Shown piece after piece: positions 13,211 through 25,332 of a stretch of DNA of 64,000 nt (its first letter is position 1; every line of letters begins with the position of its first letter). Source of the DNA: Eucommia ulmoides (Eukaryota; Streptophyta; Magnoliopsida; Garryales; Eucommiaceae). Location of the stretch: contig CM028338.1 in assembly GCA_016647705.1 (NCBI GenBank), positions 35,469,176 to 35,533,175 of the forward strand, given 5' to 3'. A model generated the notes under the pieces. That model saw only the letters and a list, made by a program, of their open reading frames with translations. It did no database searches and was not told where the DNA came from. The position numbers were made by a program, and so were the translations under genes.

Positions 13211-14470
13211 TATTTAAGAGAAAATATTGGGGTTTGAACATATACCTAGGAGATAAGACATAGAAGTCTCACCTCCTAGTGTCCACTTGGGAAGAACCTC
13301 ATCGCCACCACTATTTCGCCAAAAAGGAAATTGTGCCGGTTGCAAAAGGTGCGACGACAATTGCGGCATAGGCGAATATGCACTCATATCGATGCTAAGG
13401 TGCTCGCTAATGAGCCATTGAACTTGATCTTGTTGACGCTTATATTGATCCAGGAACATCCCGAGCTTGAAAATTCAGAGATCCAAATTATATTGCCCTT
13501 GGCAAAGAACGCGATTGTCGAGCCTGACTTCCTAGAGCTCCTTATAAACCTTCTCCAAAGTGACCTCACCGTGGGCCTCAGATGGCCCCGCCTCTTCCTC
13601 TGCAAGCCCTTCTTCTTTATCATCTTCTTGCTCCCCTGCCCCTTGCACTCCAACTTTCCACATCCGATTTATCATAGCCAGATCGAGCGGAACGATTGGG
13701 GGGCAAGGGCTATCCCCGGTTACCAAAACACCGGCTCGTCGGAAGAGGTCGGTCAAAAGCGAAAGAAATGGAAGACTGGCCTTTGTTGTATTGACGGCAT
13801 GAAAAATAGAGGAGTAGATCAAGTATCCAACATTTATCAGTTTTCCCGTCTAAATCGAGTATAGCGTCATGGACCTTTCTTTGAAGACGTCCAATAAGTG
13901 AGATGTCGAGAGAAGGCTGCCGCAAACAAAATAGTGTCATATTTTGGGGATTGGATTGAGAAACTTAGCCAGGAAAGTGGCTAATCCCGACCCTGTGTGA
14001 GTCCACTGGACGTTGCTTGAAGTGATGGCTCGGATCACAGTGTCCATGCTCAGGTTTCTACCCTCATATGGTTCGTCAGTGGGTGTCGGGGCCGCCAATC
14101 CCAAAACTTCATTAAGGAACTCAGGACTGAACGAGATGGGGCGAGTTCAGACCCTTGTTCGATTGTTATTTGCCTCGGTGATATTTGTATAGAACTCCCG
14201 CACTAGAGCTACCTCGCCCCGAGGTGGTGATTTGCAAAAACGTTCCCAACCGCGACTTCGGATCACATCTTGAAATTTCGACGGGAGACTGTCTAATTGC
14301 CCAAATCCCCATTGTCGAATGCACATTCGTTTATACTCAAAACGTTTGAAATGGTCCTCCACTTGTTTGGAATCAAAGCGGGCAGAATCATAGTCAGCGG
14401 CGGGACCTCCGATGCGAGAACTCGAACCTTCTCCCCTTGCCCTTTTTGATGCAGCTCACTTAGTCATAGT
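13211..14470 (-). pseudogene. Extra ORF of gypsy B (putative plant transposon protein type), broken
   Basis: Read from 14470 downwards: a basic Ser-rich N-terminus (KRARGEGSSSRIGGP), then FKRFEYKRMCIRQWGFG, RSRGWERFCKSP and VREFYTNI, then, in shifted frames, a segment near 13960 (IPKYDTILFAAAFSRH), and near 13820-13700 IYSSIFHAV...SLLTDLFRRAGV. This order matches the protein that follows integrase in Athila-type elements and is common in plant genomes. Its role is not established. The frame changes at least three times and stops occur, so no product is expected. Confidence 0.78.
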
Positions 14471-15540
14471 TCTTATCAATCACAATCACAAAACACGGTA
14501 ACCCAATTATATATGAACAATGGAAAATAATCCCCCGAATCAACACCGTCAAGAATACGTCACAATCTCAATACACACACACCAATTGCAACAATTTCAA
14601 AAACAAATCAACAATGTAGCATGCAATTTTGTATCACACAATGAAACAATCCATAAAACATCTTGCTCATCACCAAAAATCAAACCGAAATCCATTAGAT
14701 AAAGAAAATTGCAAAAATGGAGTTTCAAGGGTTTAGGGCACAATCCAAATTGGATGATTCGTGATATGAATATGCAAATCAACCAAAGATTTCAAGAAAT
14801 AGATCAAATGTAGGATAAAAAATACTTGTTGAAAAAATTTGGTCTAAACGATTGAAAATGGGTGAAATCGCACCTTTGATTCCTTAAACCCTAGGATTCG
14901 AAAATGGGGTGAAAATCGATTTTTGGATGATGATTCGTGGTGGAAATCACAAATTTTGTAAATGGAATGATGGATTTGAGGGTTGGAAACGTTTTGGGAG
15001 GATGAAAATAGAGAGATTTGGGATTTTAAAGGTGGTTATGGCGGTTTAAATGAGCGGGATGGTTTTAATCGAACAGAGGATCCATCATCGCGGCGGAGGA
15101 GCGCCTTTTTCAAAACCCAAGCTTTCTGTTGTTTCACCACCTCGGCGGTAAAGCACCTTTTTAAAAACCTTTGCAACTTGTAGTTTCACAGCCTTGGCGG
15201 TGAGGCATTTTTCTGAAAAACCTTATATCCTGTATTTTCACCACCTCGGCGGTGAGCTTCCTGTTGGATTTTCATGACTTCTTCAAGTTTTCACCACAAA
15301 GCTCCACTCTATACGCCTCCACTTTGCTATTTCAACGATTTTAAGTACGAAACACATATTCGAGTATCCACACTCATCAATTCACCTCCAAACACGCTCT
15401 GAGACCATTCCGGCCTCTAAAAGGTAAGTAATAGCAAAAGTTGGGAAAGATCATACCCTCGATTTCATATCAAAAAGTTCTTGATTTATCGTCCCTAACT
15501 GGACTTAGTGAATATCAAGATCAGTCGTCAACGAGGGAGA
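14471..15540 (-). other. Spacer between integrase and extra ORF of gypsy B
   Basis: No conserved domain is recognised. It contains three degenerate copies of the CACC(G/A)CCTCGGCGGTGA palindrome at 15134-15152, 15184-15203 and 15235-15255, like those in the LTRs. The rest is AT-rich. Confidence 0.6.
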
Positions 15541-16860
15541 TACTCTCCACAACTCGTTCTTTGTTTCCGAAGTAATGTTTGATCTGCTCCCCATTAACTC
15601 GAAAAATTCGTCCGTCATCGCCTTCCAAGCCGAATGGAAATATATGCCTGATCCGGAAGGGTCTAGACTACCGGGATTTCAACTTTCCGAGAAAGAGCCT
15701 CAGCCGTGAATTGAACAATAGAACTGGTTGACCCGGGCTAAACTCTCTCCTATCGATCTTCTTGTCATTCCACATCTTCGTCTTATCTTTGTAGAGCTTG
15801 GCATTTTCATATGCCTCATTCTGGAATTCCTCCATTTCATTGGGTTGTAAGAGACGTTCACTTGAAGCTTTGAGATCGAAGTTCAATTTCTTTATCGCCC
15901 AAAAGGCACGGTGCTCCAATTCGACTGGCAAGTGACATGTTTTTTCAAACACCAACCAATACGGCGACATGACGATCAATATCTTAAAAGTCGTGCAATA
16001 TGCCCACAATGCTCATCCAACTTCACCGCTCAATCCTTGCGATTAGAGTGAACTATTTTCTCCAAAATGCTCTTGATATCTTTATTTGATACTTCGACTT
16101 GGCCGTTTGTCTGTGAATGGTACGGAAACACCACCTTATGCCTCACCGTATACTTTGTCAACAAAGTATTGAACATTTTGTTACAAAAATAGGTTCCTTC
16201 ATCACTAATTATAGCCCGAGGTGTCCCAAACCGCGTCATGATGTTTCTCTAAAAAAGCTTAAGCATCACTTTAGCATTATTGGAAGGTGTCGCCACAACT
16301 TCGACCCACTTAGATACGTAGTCCATCGCCAGCAGAATATACTCCTAACCAAATGACGATGGAAACGGTCCCATAAAGTCTATACCCCATACATCAAACA
16401 GCTCCATTTTAAGAATAGACGTCAATGGCAATTCATACCTTCTTGAAATGTTACCCACTTGTTGGCATCGATCGCAAGTTTTTACAAAAGTGTAAGCATC
16501 TCTAAACAATTATGGCCAGTAAAAACCTGATTGAAGCACTTTTACGGCCGTCTGAGTCACTCCAAAGTGGCCACCACAAGGTGATGAATGGCAATGATAG
16601 AGAATACTCGCCATATCTTTCTCCGAAACACATCACCGGATCACCTAATCAGCACACTTTTTGAATAGTAACAGCTCGTCCCACATATAGTGCCTCGAAT
16701 AAAACAGGAACTTCTTTCTTTGGGAACTTATAAGATTTGGTGGTAACAATTTGCAGGCTAGAAAATTGATGATATCTACAAACCACGGAAGTGTGGTGTT
16801 AATTTTGAACAACTGCTCATCACGGAACACCTCCGTAATACAGGACTCATCAACCGCAAC
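15541..16860 (-). pseudogene. Gypsy B integrase, broken
   Basis: The domain order is complete on the minus strand. The zinc-binding part has HCHSSPCGGHFG and CDRCQQ (about 16600-16460). The catalytic core has DVWGIDFMGPFPSSFG (first Asp, about 16390), ISDEGTYF (second Asp, about 16200) and NGQVEVSNKDIK (Glu, about 16100). The C-terminal part contains [15 protein letters not shown] and a basic [13 protein letters not shown]. So all three acidic residues of the DDE triad remain, but stops near 16350, 16250 and 16029 interrupt the frame. It would insert the cDNA into the host chromosome. Confidence 0.88.
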
Positions 16861-18210
16861 TTGGCATCTTTCTATGCAAATAAGTACCGGATGGCTGCAT
16901 GATCCGTATAAATGATCACCTTAGATCCTATAATATAGGACCGAAACTTATCGCATGCGAAAACAACTACTAGCATCTCTTTCTCGGTTGTAGTGTAATT
17001 CTCTTATGCATCATTTAACGTTATACTTGCATAGTAAATGGATCGGAAGATATTCTCCTTGCGTTGGTCTAAAATCACTCCAATCGCATAATTGCTAGCA
17101 TCGCACATTATTTCAAATAGCTCATTCCAATCCGGAGCAACTATTATTGGAGCTGTGATAAACTTTTCCTTCATTGCATTAAAAGCTTTTAAGCAAGTTT
17201 CGTCAAATTAAAATGGGGCGTCCTTCTCGAGTAAGTGACACAACGATTTCGCGGTCTTTGAAAAGTCTTTTATAAAGCACCGGTAGAAGCCAATATACCC
17301 CAAGAAACTTTCGACTCCCTTCACATTTATCGGAGGTGGAAGTTTTTCAATTGTTTCAATCTTGGCTTGATCGACCCTAAGCCCTTTCGAAGAGACTCGA
17401 TGACCTAAGACTATTCCTACTTGAACCATAAAATGACACTTCTCCCAGTTGAGAACCAAGTTTTTCTCTTCGCAACGATCAAGAACATGCGCCAAGTTGT
17501 ACAGGCAATAATCAAAGGACGAACCAAAAGCTGAAAAGTCGTCCATGAAAACTTCCATAATGTCTTCCACCATATCCAAGAATATTATCGTCATACACCG
17601 TTGAAATGTGGCCGGTGCATTGCATAGACCAAATGGCATACGTTAGTAGGCAAACGTCCCATAAGAGCATGTAAAGGTCGTCTTCTCCTGGTCTTCCAGT
17701 ATTATGGCTATTTAATTATACCCCAAGTAGTCATCAAGAAAACAATTAATCAATGAATGGAAGTGAAAAATGATTTTTCCTTATTGCCTTGTTCAATCTC
17801 CGATAGTTAATACATACTCCCCATCCAGTGATGGTGCGTGTCAGAATAAGATCATTCTTCTCGTTTTTCACAACCGTCATGCCGCCTTTCTTTGGCACTA
17901 CCTGCACCAGACTAACCCACTCTCTATCAGATATAGCATATATAATTCTAGCGTTTGAGAGCTTCAACACCTCCGCTCTAATGACTTCTTTCATTGCCGG
18001 ATTTAGCCTCCGTTGATGCTCAATGAAAGGTTTAAACGAATCATCCATTAAGATCTTGTGCATGCATATGGTTGGGCTAATTTCTTTGATGTCAGAAATA
18101 GACCACGCAAAGGCGGATCTATGCCGTTTCAAAATTTTCAACAACTTGTACTCTTCCTCCTCCGTCAAGGATGATGAGATTATCACCGGATTGGTTAAAT
18201 TCTCCCCCAA
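16861..18210 (-). pseudogene. Gypsy B reverse transcriptase and RNase H, broken
   Basis: RT runs from about 18210 to 17208: VQVVPKKGGMTVVKN, CINYRRLNKAIRKNHFSLPF, MPFGLCNAPATFQRCM and the active site EVFMDDFSAFG, where FMDD replaces YVDD as usual in Athila-like elements. RNase H follows to about 16880 with FEIMCDASNYAIGVIL, TTTEKEMLVVVFA and DHAAIRYL. A stop near 17640 and another at about 17010 break the frame. Catalytic residues are otherwise retained. Confidence 0.9.
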
Positions 18211-19158
18211 GAAGATATACTATAGGTGATCTGATAATTGCTTGAGTATTAATCCACCGTGAAGCAGATTGGATAGTTCGGGGGAACTAACTTCTTCTTC
18301 AATCACATCCACATGAATCGGATCATCTACGTCTTCAGATTGAGCCTCCATAGCAAGCACGTAGCCTACAATACCAACTTTTGTAGTTGATCCCTCCTTA
18401 CCAAAATCCCCCATAGATAAGGAATTTGTGAGTGTATGCTCTAATAGATCCATGTCCACATTTTCATGAACGTATTCCCTCACACACGAGTCAACAATAT
18501 CTACTTGGTTTCATTTAGGACATTCATCCGGAAAGTTCATAGTTTTGAAAATGTTGAACTTTACCTCATCTTCATTAACTCCAACGTTAAATTGTCATTA
18601 TGCATATCAATTAGAGTCTTTTCCATTGCAAGAAAATGCCTTTCAAGGATGATTGGAATCTCCCTATCCTCCTCCATTTCTAGTACGACAAAGCGTACTG
18701 GGAAGATGAACTTGTCCACCTTCACGAAGACATCCTCAATAATCCCTTTCGAATAGGTCAACAATCAGTCCGCCATTTGGAGGGAAATCATGGTTGACTT
18801 TGCATTACCAAGTTCCGACTTCCGATAGATAAAAAAATGGCATCAAGTTTATGCTAGCACCAAGATCACATAGTGCTTTGTCAAAATAAGATTTCTCGAT
18901 AGTACACGGAATCGTGAAACTACCGGGATCCATCAGCTTTTCAGGTAATTTCCTTTGCAGGATAGCACTACATTCCTCCGTCATTTTCATTGTATCGTAT
19001 TCCTCCAACTTCTTTTTCTTCTTCGTCATTATATCTTTCAAGAACTTGTCGTAGTTGGACATTTGTTCTAATGCATCCGCAAAAGGTATGTTGATTTGTA
19101 TTTTCTTAAAGATGTCAAGAAACTTTGCAAATTGTGAATCCAACTTCTTCTTTTGGAA
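18211..19158 (-). pseudogene. Gypsy B protease region
   Basis: From 19143 down: FLDIFKKIQINIPFADALEQ, YDKFLKDIMTKKKK, then the aspartic protease motif CDLGASINLMP (near 18850) with DLGA in place of the DTGA/DSGA seen elsewhere, usual for this lineage. It continues out of frame with IPIILERHFLAMEKTLIDM (about 18640). A further linker with an acidic segment lies at 18483-18220. The protease would cleave the gag-pol polyprotein. Confidence 0.83.
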
Positions 19159-20924
19159 TCATTGCGGATGAGGCAAAGGTGTAGTTAGAATCGGCAGATT
19201 GTCCAGGAATGTAATTCTCCCCAGAATCACCTTTGGATCTTCTTTATTCTCTTCCACTTCATCTTCTTTCTTCTTCTCATTTTTCTCCTCCATTTTTTCT
19301 TCATTCTTCTCCTCCTTTCTCTCATGAACTTCTCCATCAACTTCTTCCTCTTCATTTCTCCTTGGTTTATTTCGATCAGCACCATGGCTTACCCCCGACT
19401 CTTCCTCCATCGGTTTTCTTACTTCAACCTCTTTCCCGCTTTTCAACGTAATAGCCTTGCATTCTCTTGGGTTAGTTTCCGTGTTACTAGGAAACTTCCC
19501 CTTGGTCTACTCTTGGATCGCACTTGCAAGCTGCGCGATCTGAGTCTTCAATGATTTCACAGTAGCATTTTTGTTTGTCCATGTGGTATCAATAAAGTCA
19601 AGCCTCGTCTCGTGCTTGTTAAGCTTGTTGTGTGTCTCACGCAATATTATTTGTGTTTTCTTCATAAAAGATCCCATCATATCCTCCAAGTTGGGCTTTT
19701 GATTCAGAATTTAAGGTTGTTGCATTTGACGGTTTTGTTGCATCGGATAACCTTGAGCTTGAATTCCATAACCGGAAGGTGGCCACAACGTGTTCTGATT
19801 GTTCTCATATGAAAAGTTTTCATGGTTGCGAAGTCCAGGATGATAGTGAGTCGGAATATTGGCAACAGGCCTGAAGGTATAGGCTTGATTGTTGACGAAG
19901 TGACATTCTTCGAATTCACTATCTACTCTGGGTTGAGAACTACTAGTGACGTTCTCCGCTTCACGACTTGACAAAGCATCTTTAGTTGAGAAGGCGACCA
20001 ATTGATCCGAGAGTTTAATGACTTGGGCCGATAAAGTAGTAATATGATCGGCTTCTTGAATTGAAGCTAGCTTTCTTCCCGTGTTCCTCTTGTTCGGCTA
20101 TTGGTAATTATTGGCGCCATTTCCTCCAATAGCGCATTTGCTTCAGTAGGTGTTTTGGATAACAAAGATCCTCCTGAGACAACATCAACTATGGTCCTTG
20201 TTTGGCCATCCAACCCATTTTAGAAAAATTGGGTTTGAAACTAATCTTGATACCCGTGTTGGGGGCACCGACGCAATAGATCCTTAAATCTTTCTCACGC
20301 TTCGAACAGTGGCTCGTAGTCCTACTGGTGAAATAGCGCTATTTCACCTCTTAGTTGAGAATGAGAAGTCTTTGAAGGCGGGAAAAATTTAGTAAGGAAC
20401 CTTTTAGCGAGGTCCTCTCAAGTGTTGATACTTCTAGGTTGAATCGATTGTAACCAACCCCATGCTCAGTCACGAAGTGAAAACGGAAACAACCTCAATC
20501 GTATTACATCATCTGCAACACCATTGATCTTTACCGTATCACAAATCTCCAGGAAGGTATCCAGATGGACAATTAGGTTCTCATGCAGATTGACACCATA
20601 TTAGTTCTGTTGTACTATATTGATCAGGGCGGGCTTTAACTTGAAGTTGTTGGCCTGGCTCGGCTGCCTCCGAATTCCAAAGTAGTTGTCGAACATAACA
20701 GGCCAATAGTAATCCCCAAGGACCCATTGTTGAACTTTCTACTCCAGAGGCAGCTACGGTAGTGCTTGCGATACCGACGGTTGTTGAGGCATATGTGGTA
20801 TCCTATCATTTCCACCGTCGGCCATAGTGTAAGCTTGGATTCTTCTCTCTCTCCTTAACCTTGTCAAAGTACGCTCGATCTCAGGATCACGAGTAAAGAA
20901 TTTCAAACTCTTATTACGTCGCAT
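19159..20924 (-). pseudogene. Gypsy B gag, broken
   Basis: Starts at the Met at 20924 (MRRNKSLKFFTRDPEIERTL). Frame-shifted pieces follow: VKINGVADDVIRLRLFPFSL (about 20530), AKRFLTKFFPPSKTS (about 20400), ERFKDLLRRCPQHGYQ (about 20300), VDVVSGGSLLSKTP (about 20185), then YHPGLRNHENFSYENN (about 19830). A Glu/Lys-rich low-complexity segment at 19400-19220 leads into protease. Capsid-type gag of Athila-like elements is recognised from these blocks. Several stops and frameshifts are present. Confidence 0.87.
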
Positions 20925-21055
20925 GCACTGCTCGATCACAACACATGAAACAAATTTAAAAAAAAAAAGAAATTGAAAAACAAATAAAACAAAAGAATTG
21001 TCTGGATTAATATTTAACCACTTGGTCACAATATTAACCAATTCAAAACACCGTT

Positions 21056-21078
21056 CCCCGGCAACGGCGCCAAAAACT
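21056..21078 (-). other. Primer binding site of gypsy B
   Basis: On the minus strand, directly after the 5' LTR end TCCA, the sequence reads AGTTTT and then TGGCGCCGTTGCCGGGGA. This is the primer site found in Athila and Tat elements, generally attributed to tRNA-Asp. Confidence 0.85.
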
Positions 21079-22586
21079 TGGACGCGACCGCTTTTTCTTC
21101 ACGTCTTAATATACTCGCAAGTCCACGAGATCAAGTTTTAATATAGCGGACCGTTCGATCGGATGTCGTCCTTTGGGAAATGTGTTTGATTAATTGAACA
21201 CCGCGATTTGCATAGTCTTATATTATCTCGACGGTTCAAGAAATGTTTGAGTTTGAATAATTAAAAACTAAGTTAAACTAAAAACTATTGGGTTAATTCT
21301 AATTAAATGGAGTACCTAGGGATTGATTTCATTTACTCAACACATGTTTGACTTCGTTTTATTAACAATAATGATATTTATCCTATCCGACAATTTAGGT
21401 ATCTCAAACTTGCTCATTACCTCTCCCCGAGTGTAAAATGAGCGATTATATGATTCCGCGTTAACGCCGAAGTCCTCATCTAGCATTTTATATAACACAT
21501 AGCCACATGAGTCTTGACCCAACCAAAAGGACTGCACACTTTCTAACGCCCTCCTGGGTCGTTAGATTGTCGTGATGTATTTTATCCTAATCCGAATCTA
21601 GGGTTACCTCTCCTGAGTGTCAAACCCCGCATTCTCTAAACTAACCCTAATACCTTAACAAGCATATTAAAATTTTATTAAAATGGTAAAGACAATCGGA
21701 TTTAGACAAACAATCGTTAAAGTAATATATATTCACTAAAACATGTATTTACATGAGTTACATCAATCCCTAGATAATATTTATTTAGCCTACCATGATC
21801 TTAACCATACATATCTTAAAACAAGAAGGATTCATCATCATTTGATATAAAAAGTTAAGTTACAAAGATTGAAATAAAGGAAGAACGGTCAAATCTTTAA
21901 GTGGAGTGGTCCACTATCGCCAAAGATCAATCCTTAAATGATTCCTCTTCTCCAAATGTTGAATCTCCTCTTTAATCTCTCAAAATATGCTTAAGATCAT
22001 CTATCACAAGTGTAGAACGTTTTTGATAAATGGGGGAAACAAGGGTTTAAATAAAAGGCTTCAAAATATCTAGAAAATAGATATTTTCTGTACAGAGAGA
22101 CTGCCTCGGCGATGGTTCACCGCTGCGGCGGTGAGTTAAGTCAGTTAGCTTCACCGCCAAGGCGGTGACTAATCGCTATGGCGGTGGACCAAAATCTAAA
22201 CTCTCTGTAATTTCACTGCCTTGACAGTGAAATAAAACCTAGGCTCTCTGGACTTTCACCTCCTCGGCTATGAGACTGGCATAGCTCACTGGACTTTCAC
22301 CTCCTCGGTGGTGAATGACCGCTGGGGCGGTAACTTTTGTACAATTCTCCCTACATCTCCACCACCGCGGCGGTCGAGGCGGTGGCCTGACCGCTGCAAC
22401 AGTGGGTTTGCTGTCCTGAAATCTTGTTTCTTTCACCATTTTTCCACCGCTTCGCTTGTTTGTCACTCGATTATGTCCATACTCCTGATTTACTTAAAAA
22501 CAAACAAAAATGCCATAAAATATTACTCAAACACTCGAAAACTACCAAATTCGGCCTAGAAGTAGATAGGTATTTTCAACTTATCA
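21079..22586 (-). repeat. 5' LTR of gypsy B, intact length 1508 bp
   Basis: Plus-strand ends TGGACGCGACC...ACTTATCA, followed by the target duplication ttgtg. It is the uninterrupted reference for the split copy at 7013-11634. The palindromic GCC-rich block lies at 22095-22400. Confidence 0.92.
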
Positions 22587-22591
22587 TTGTG

Positions 22592-22843
22592 CTTTTTGTT
22601 CTTCATAAAATCTGGTTTTTTCCCAGGGTTATATCCAAAGCCTGTTAAACCAGCAAATCCAGCATCTCACATTACCACACATGCAAAAACTGTTTGTTCC
22701 ATTAAATTTTTCAATATCAAATTTGCTATTTGATATCGACAATTTTGCTTGTAAACAGGTTGATGGAGATTCAAACTCTTTTTTTTTTTATTCGATCTTC
22801 GTCATAATCCTAAGCTCTCAACCAAAGCTCTTATGCTACTTGT
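22592..22843 (-). pseudogene. Copia C leader, primer site and gag start
   Basis: On the minus strand the LTR end GCTTCCGCACA is followed by ACAAGTAGCATAAGAGCTTT, a mutated initiator Met-tRNA primer site, at 22843-22824. The gag start reads SKFDIEKFNGTNSFCM near 22720-22680, then a stop. After the gypsy B insertion the frame continues at 7012 almost at once with the zinc knuckle, so several hundred bases of gag were already missing before B arrived. Confidence 0.75.
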
Positions 22844-23436
22844 TGTGCGGAAGCGTGTTAGGTGGATAACACAAAAACAAATATTATGGGGAGATGAAAT
22901 GAAAAGACACTCACAAATAATGACACAAAATTTAACGAGGTTCGGCAATTTTGCTTATGTCCCCGGGAGCAACTATGGAACTTCTTTATTTGGAGATGAA
23001 ATAAAAAATAAATAATACAAAATAAGGTCTTAAAATAACTTAAACACTTGTGCAAAAAAAATCACTCAATTATGGCTATTGAGGAATTTGATCTCTCACT
23101 CCCGCTCCTTTAATTTGAGAGATTGTTCTCTCATATTTGTGAGATGCTCTACCCACTCCAATTTACGAGAGATACCCATGCTCACTACATAAAAATTTGT
23201 GAGATACTCTTCTTTGCTTCAGAACCGACGCCATTTTATAGGCAAAGAATGAGAAGAAGAAAATTTAGATTTTTCTTCAACTTCTTCATTTTATCGAAAT
23301 TGGCCGCCTACTGGAATTGGACCGACGAAATTTTCTCTCAGTTTCTTCCACTGCCTTCTTCCTTCTTGTTGTTTCTCTTACCTTCCTTCAATATTGATAA
23401 AGAGAGAATGCAGAATTTTTCAGTTTCTTCAAAGGC
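22844..23436 (-). repeat. 5' LTR of copia C, first part
   Basis: Matches 3251-3830 of the 3' LTR: TGTGCGGAAGC, then TTTAACGAGGTTCGGCAATT and CCCCGGGAGCAACTATGGAA. It stops at 23436, inside the sequence TTCTTCAAAGG, where copia A is inserted, and resumes at 35452. Confidence 0.88.
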
Positions 23437-23630
23437 TATTACAATTAGTTAGTTAGTTAGTTATTAGCTGTCATAGTTAGTTAGAAATCAGTTGACAATT
23501 AATTAGTTAGTTACTTAAACTAATTATCTACCCTAATCCTTATCTATAAATAGAAGTATTCTCTCTTTGTAATTTTAAGTGTTATGAATAATAATGAAAT
23601 TTTCCATACCTCTTTTTCTCTAGTTTAATA
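23437..23630 (+). repeat. 5' LTR of copia A
   Basis: Contains TTAGTTAG repeats, the block AGAAATCAGTTGACA and the end CTCTAGTTTAATA. It matches 33342-33449 plus 35360-35451. A TATA-like TATAAATAG at 23545 precedes the probable transcription start. Confidence 0.88.
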
Positions 23631-23642
23631 TGGTATCAGATG
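23631..23642 (+). other. Primer binding site of copia A
   Basis: TGGTATCAGATG directly follows the LTR. The first ten bases match the initiator Met-tRNA primer site used by plant copia elements. Confidence 0.88.
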
Positions 23643-24990
23643 ACATTCTCCTTCTGATCGATTGCTTCTCCTCTCTTCTGCTCAACTGGCTTAATCTCTT
23701 GTTCATGCATTAATCGTGAGGACTGTTACAGAAGCATTACAATCCCTTGTTCATGAATCAATCGTGAGGACTGTTCCAGATCTGTGAGTACTGAACCTCT
23801 CTTGTTCGTGAAGACTGCATAGCTGATTTCCAGATCGACAAGTATATTGTCGATTTCCAAATTTGGTCCTTCTTCTTCGGCTTGCTTCTGTTCATTGTCG
23901 AATGAGGATTGATCTTCGATTGAGATCAGATCTACCATTGCAATTCATCTGAATTGTTCTTCCAGGTCAATTCTTGATTCGCTTGTTGTTTGTCGATTGT
24001 TTTTTATTTCATCTCTCAATCCGTCTTCTCGATTTGATTATAAACTGTTGAGGCTACTCTTTCGGTGCCCCTCAATCGCTCTTGACGATTGCTGATTTAT
24101 CTTCTTCATCTTCGATCATCGCTTATCAACGATAATCCATGATCGATTCTCAGTTCAACCGGATTCTTCTTTGACGATTGAATATTGTTCTTTTCTATTC
24201 TTTGTCAATTCGTCTTCTTCTTTCAATTGAAAATTGACGATTACTTAGTATCAATTCTTCATCGATTCATCGTCGATTCTAATCAGTCGTCAATTGTAAT
24301 CTTTTGTTCTTAGATTTTCAATCTTTGATCTGTTCCTTTGATTCATTAGATTCATTGAACAATCAAGGGCTTGATCATCGTCGTTTTTGCGCCTTCGTCA
24401 AGTTACGATCTGTACAATCAATTATCGTCAGCTCTTCATCAGCTTGTGTGACTAGATTCGAGCAACTCTTTGTCGTCGTTGGATTCGATTTGATTCTCCT
24501 TTGTCGAATTCGATTCATCAATTTCTTCGTCAAATTCAATTCGATTCGTACAACTCCTTATCGTCAGAGCTTCGTCGATTTGCTTCTTTGATTATGGTCT
24601 GCTCCTTCGAAGTTTTCGATGATCAAATGTGTGCCTGATTTGCTCTTCGATTATTGTAATATTGCTATCCAGCTGTTCATGAATGCGTGCCTGATGTGTT
24701 CTTCGATTATTGCAATATTGCCATCCAACTGTTCTTGAATGCGTGGAATTGGGATCCAACTGTACAAATTACACTTTGCACCATGCAACTTGTAATTTGT
24801 ATGAGTGCAGCTTGAAAAGGATTCAACAACCGCACTTTGCACCCTACAGCTATTTGGCATTTGCAATTGTTTCTAATTTTCGACCACTTTGGTTTATTAT
24901 TGGTAATTCATGCAAACTGTTTGTAAATTTGCACCCGACAGTCGCAAATCAAGTCCTTTTCTCATGGCGACTTTACACACTACTATTGCT
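23643..24990 (+). other. 5' leader of copia A
   Basis: A long T- and C-rich leader with many CGATT and TCTTC repeats and no conserved domain. A 56-bp tandem duplication occurs at about 24633-24744 (GCCTGATxTGxTCTTCGATT in both copies). Open frames on either strand here are short and do not look like protein. Confidence 0.6.
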
Positions 24991-25332
24991 AAGTCTGTCA
25001 TTTATGATCATTTGAGTCCCTTCTTTCTTCATCATTCTGATGGTCCCGGTCTAGTTATCATGTCATAGCAACTCACAAAAGATAACTATGCCTCCTGAAG
25101 TCGTGCTATGATCATTTCTTTGACCGTGAAGAATAAATTGGGATTTATTGATGTTCTATCCACAAATTTAGTAGCGACGACACACAGCTTTGACATTCAT
25201 GGATCCGCAATAACAATATTGTCACTTCAGGGATATTGAACTTTGTATCCAAGGAGCTCTGCTAGTGTAATCTACTCGACCTCTGCCCAAGAAAACTGGG
25301 ATGATTTACAAGTTCGATTTTAGCAGACCAAT
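24991..25332 (+). pseudogene. Copia A gag, N-terminal part
   Basis: Near 25013-25170: SPFFLHHSDGPG, QLTKDNYAS, RAMIISLTVKNKLGFID; near 25290: QENWDDL. This is the N-terminal gag segment of copia elements. Stops are present. The frame is cut at 25332 by solo LTR E and resumes at 28258 with GPRIFQLRHELMNL, so the two halves abut exactly at the expected place. Confidence 0.82.

Larger units (their letters stand above)
7013..22586 (-). mobile_element. Ty3-gypsy element B (Athila-like), inserted in gag of copia C
   Basis: Minus-strand element with target duplication ttgtg at 7008-7012 and 22587-22591. LTRs are 7013-11634 (3', split by solo LTR D) and 21079-22586 (5'), starting TGGA(T/C)GCGACCGC. 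The order of domains from right to left is PBS, gag, protease, RT, RNase H, integrase, extra ORF of the plant-transposon-protein type, long noncoding tail, polypurine tract. The primer site, gag wording, FMDDFS in RT and the extra ORF 3' of integrase point to the Athila lineage. Without D it is about 12.4 kb. A hand comparison of the first 319 bp of the two LTRs gives about 29 differences (9%), mostly transitions, so it is an old insertion. Confidence 0.92.

Noticed and set aside
13331-13864. Plus-strand open frame of 177 codons
   Set aside because: It is antisense to the broken extra ORF of gypsy B, which shows family similarity on the minus strand.
23726-23938. Minus-strand acidic frame in the leader of copia A
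   Set aside because: It is in the noncoding leader between primer site and gag, on the opposite strand, with no similarity.
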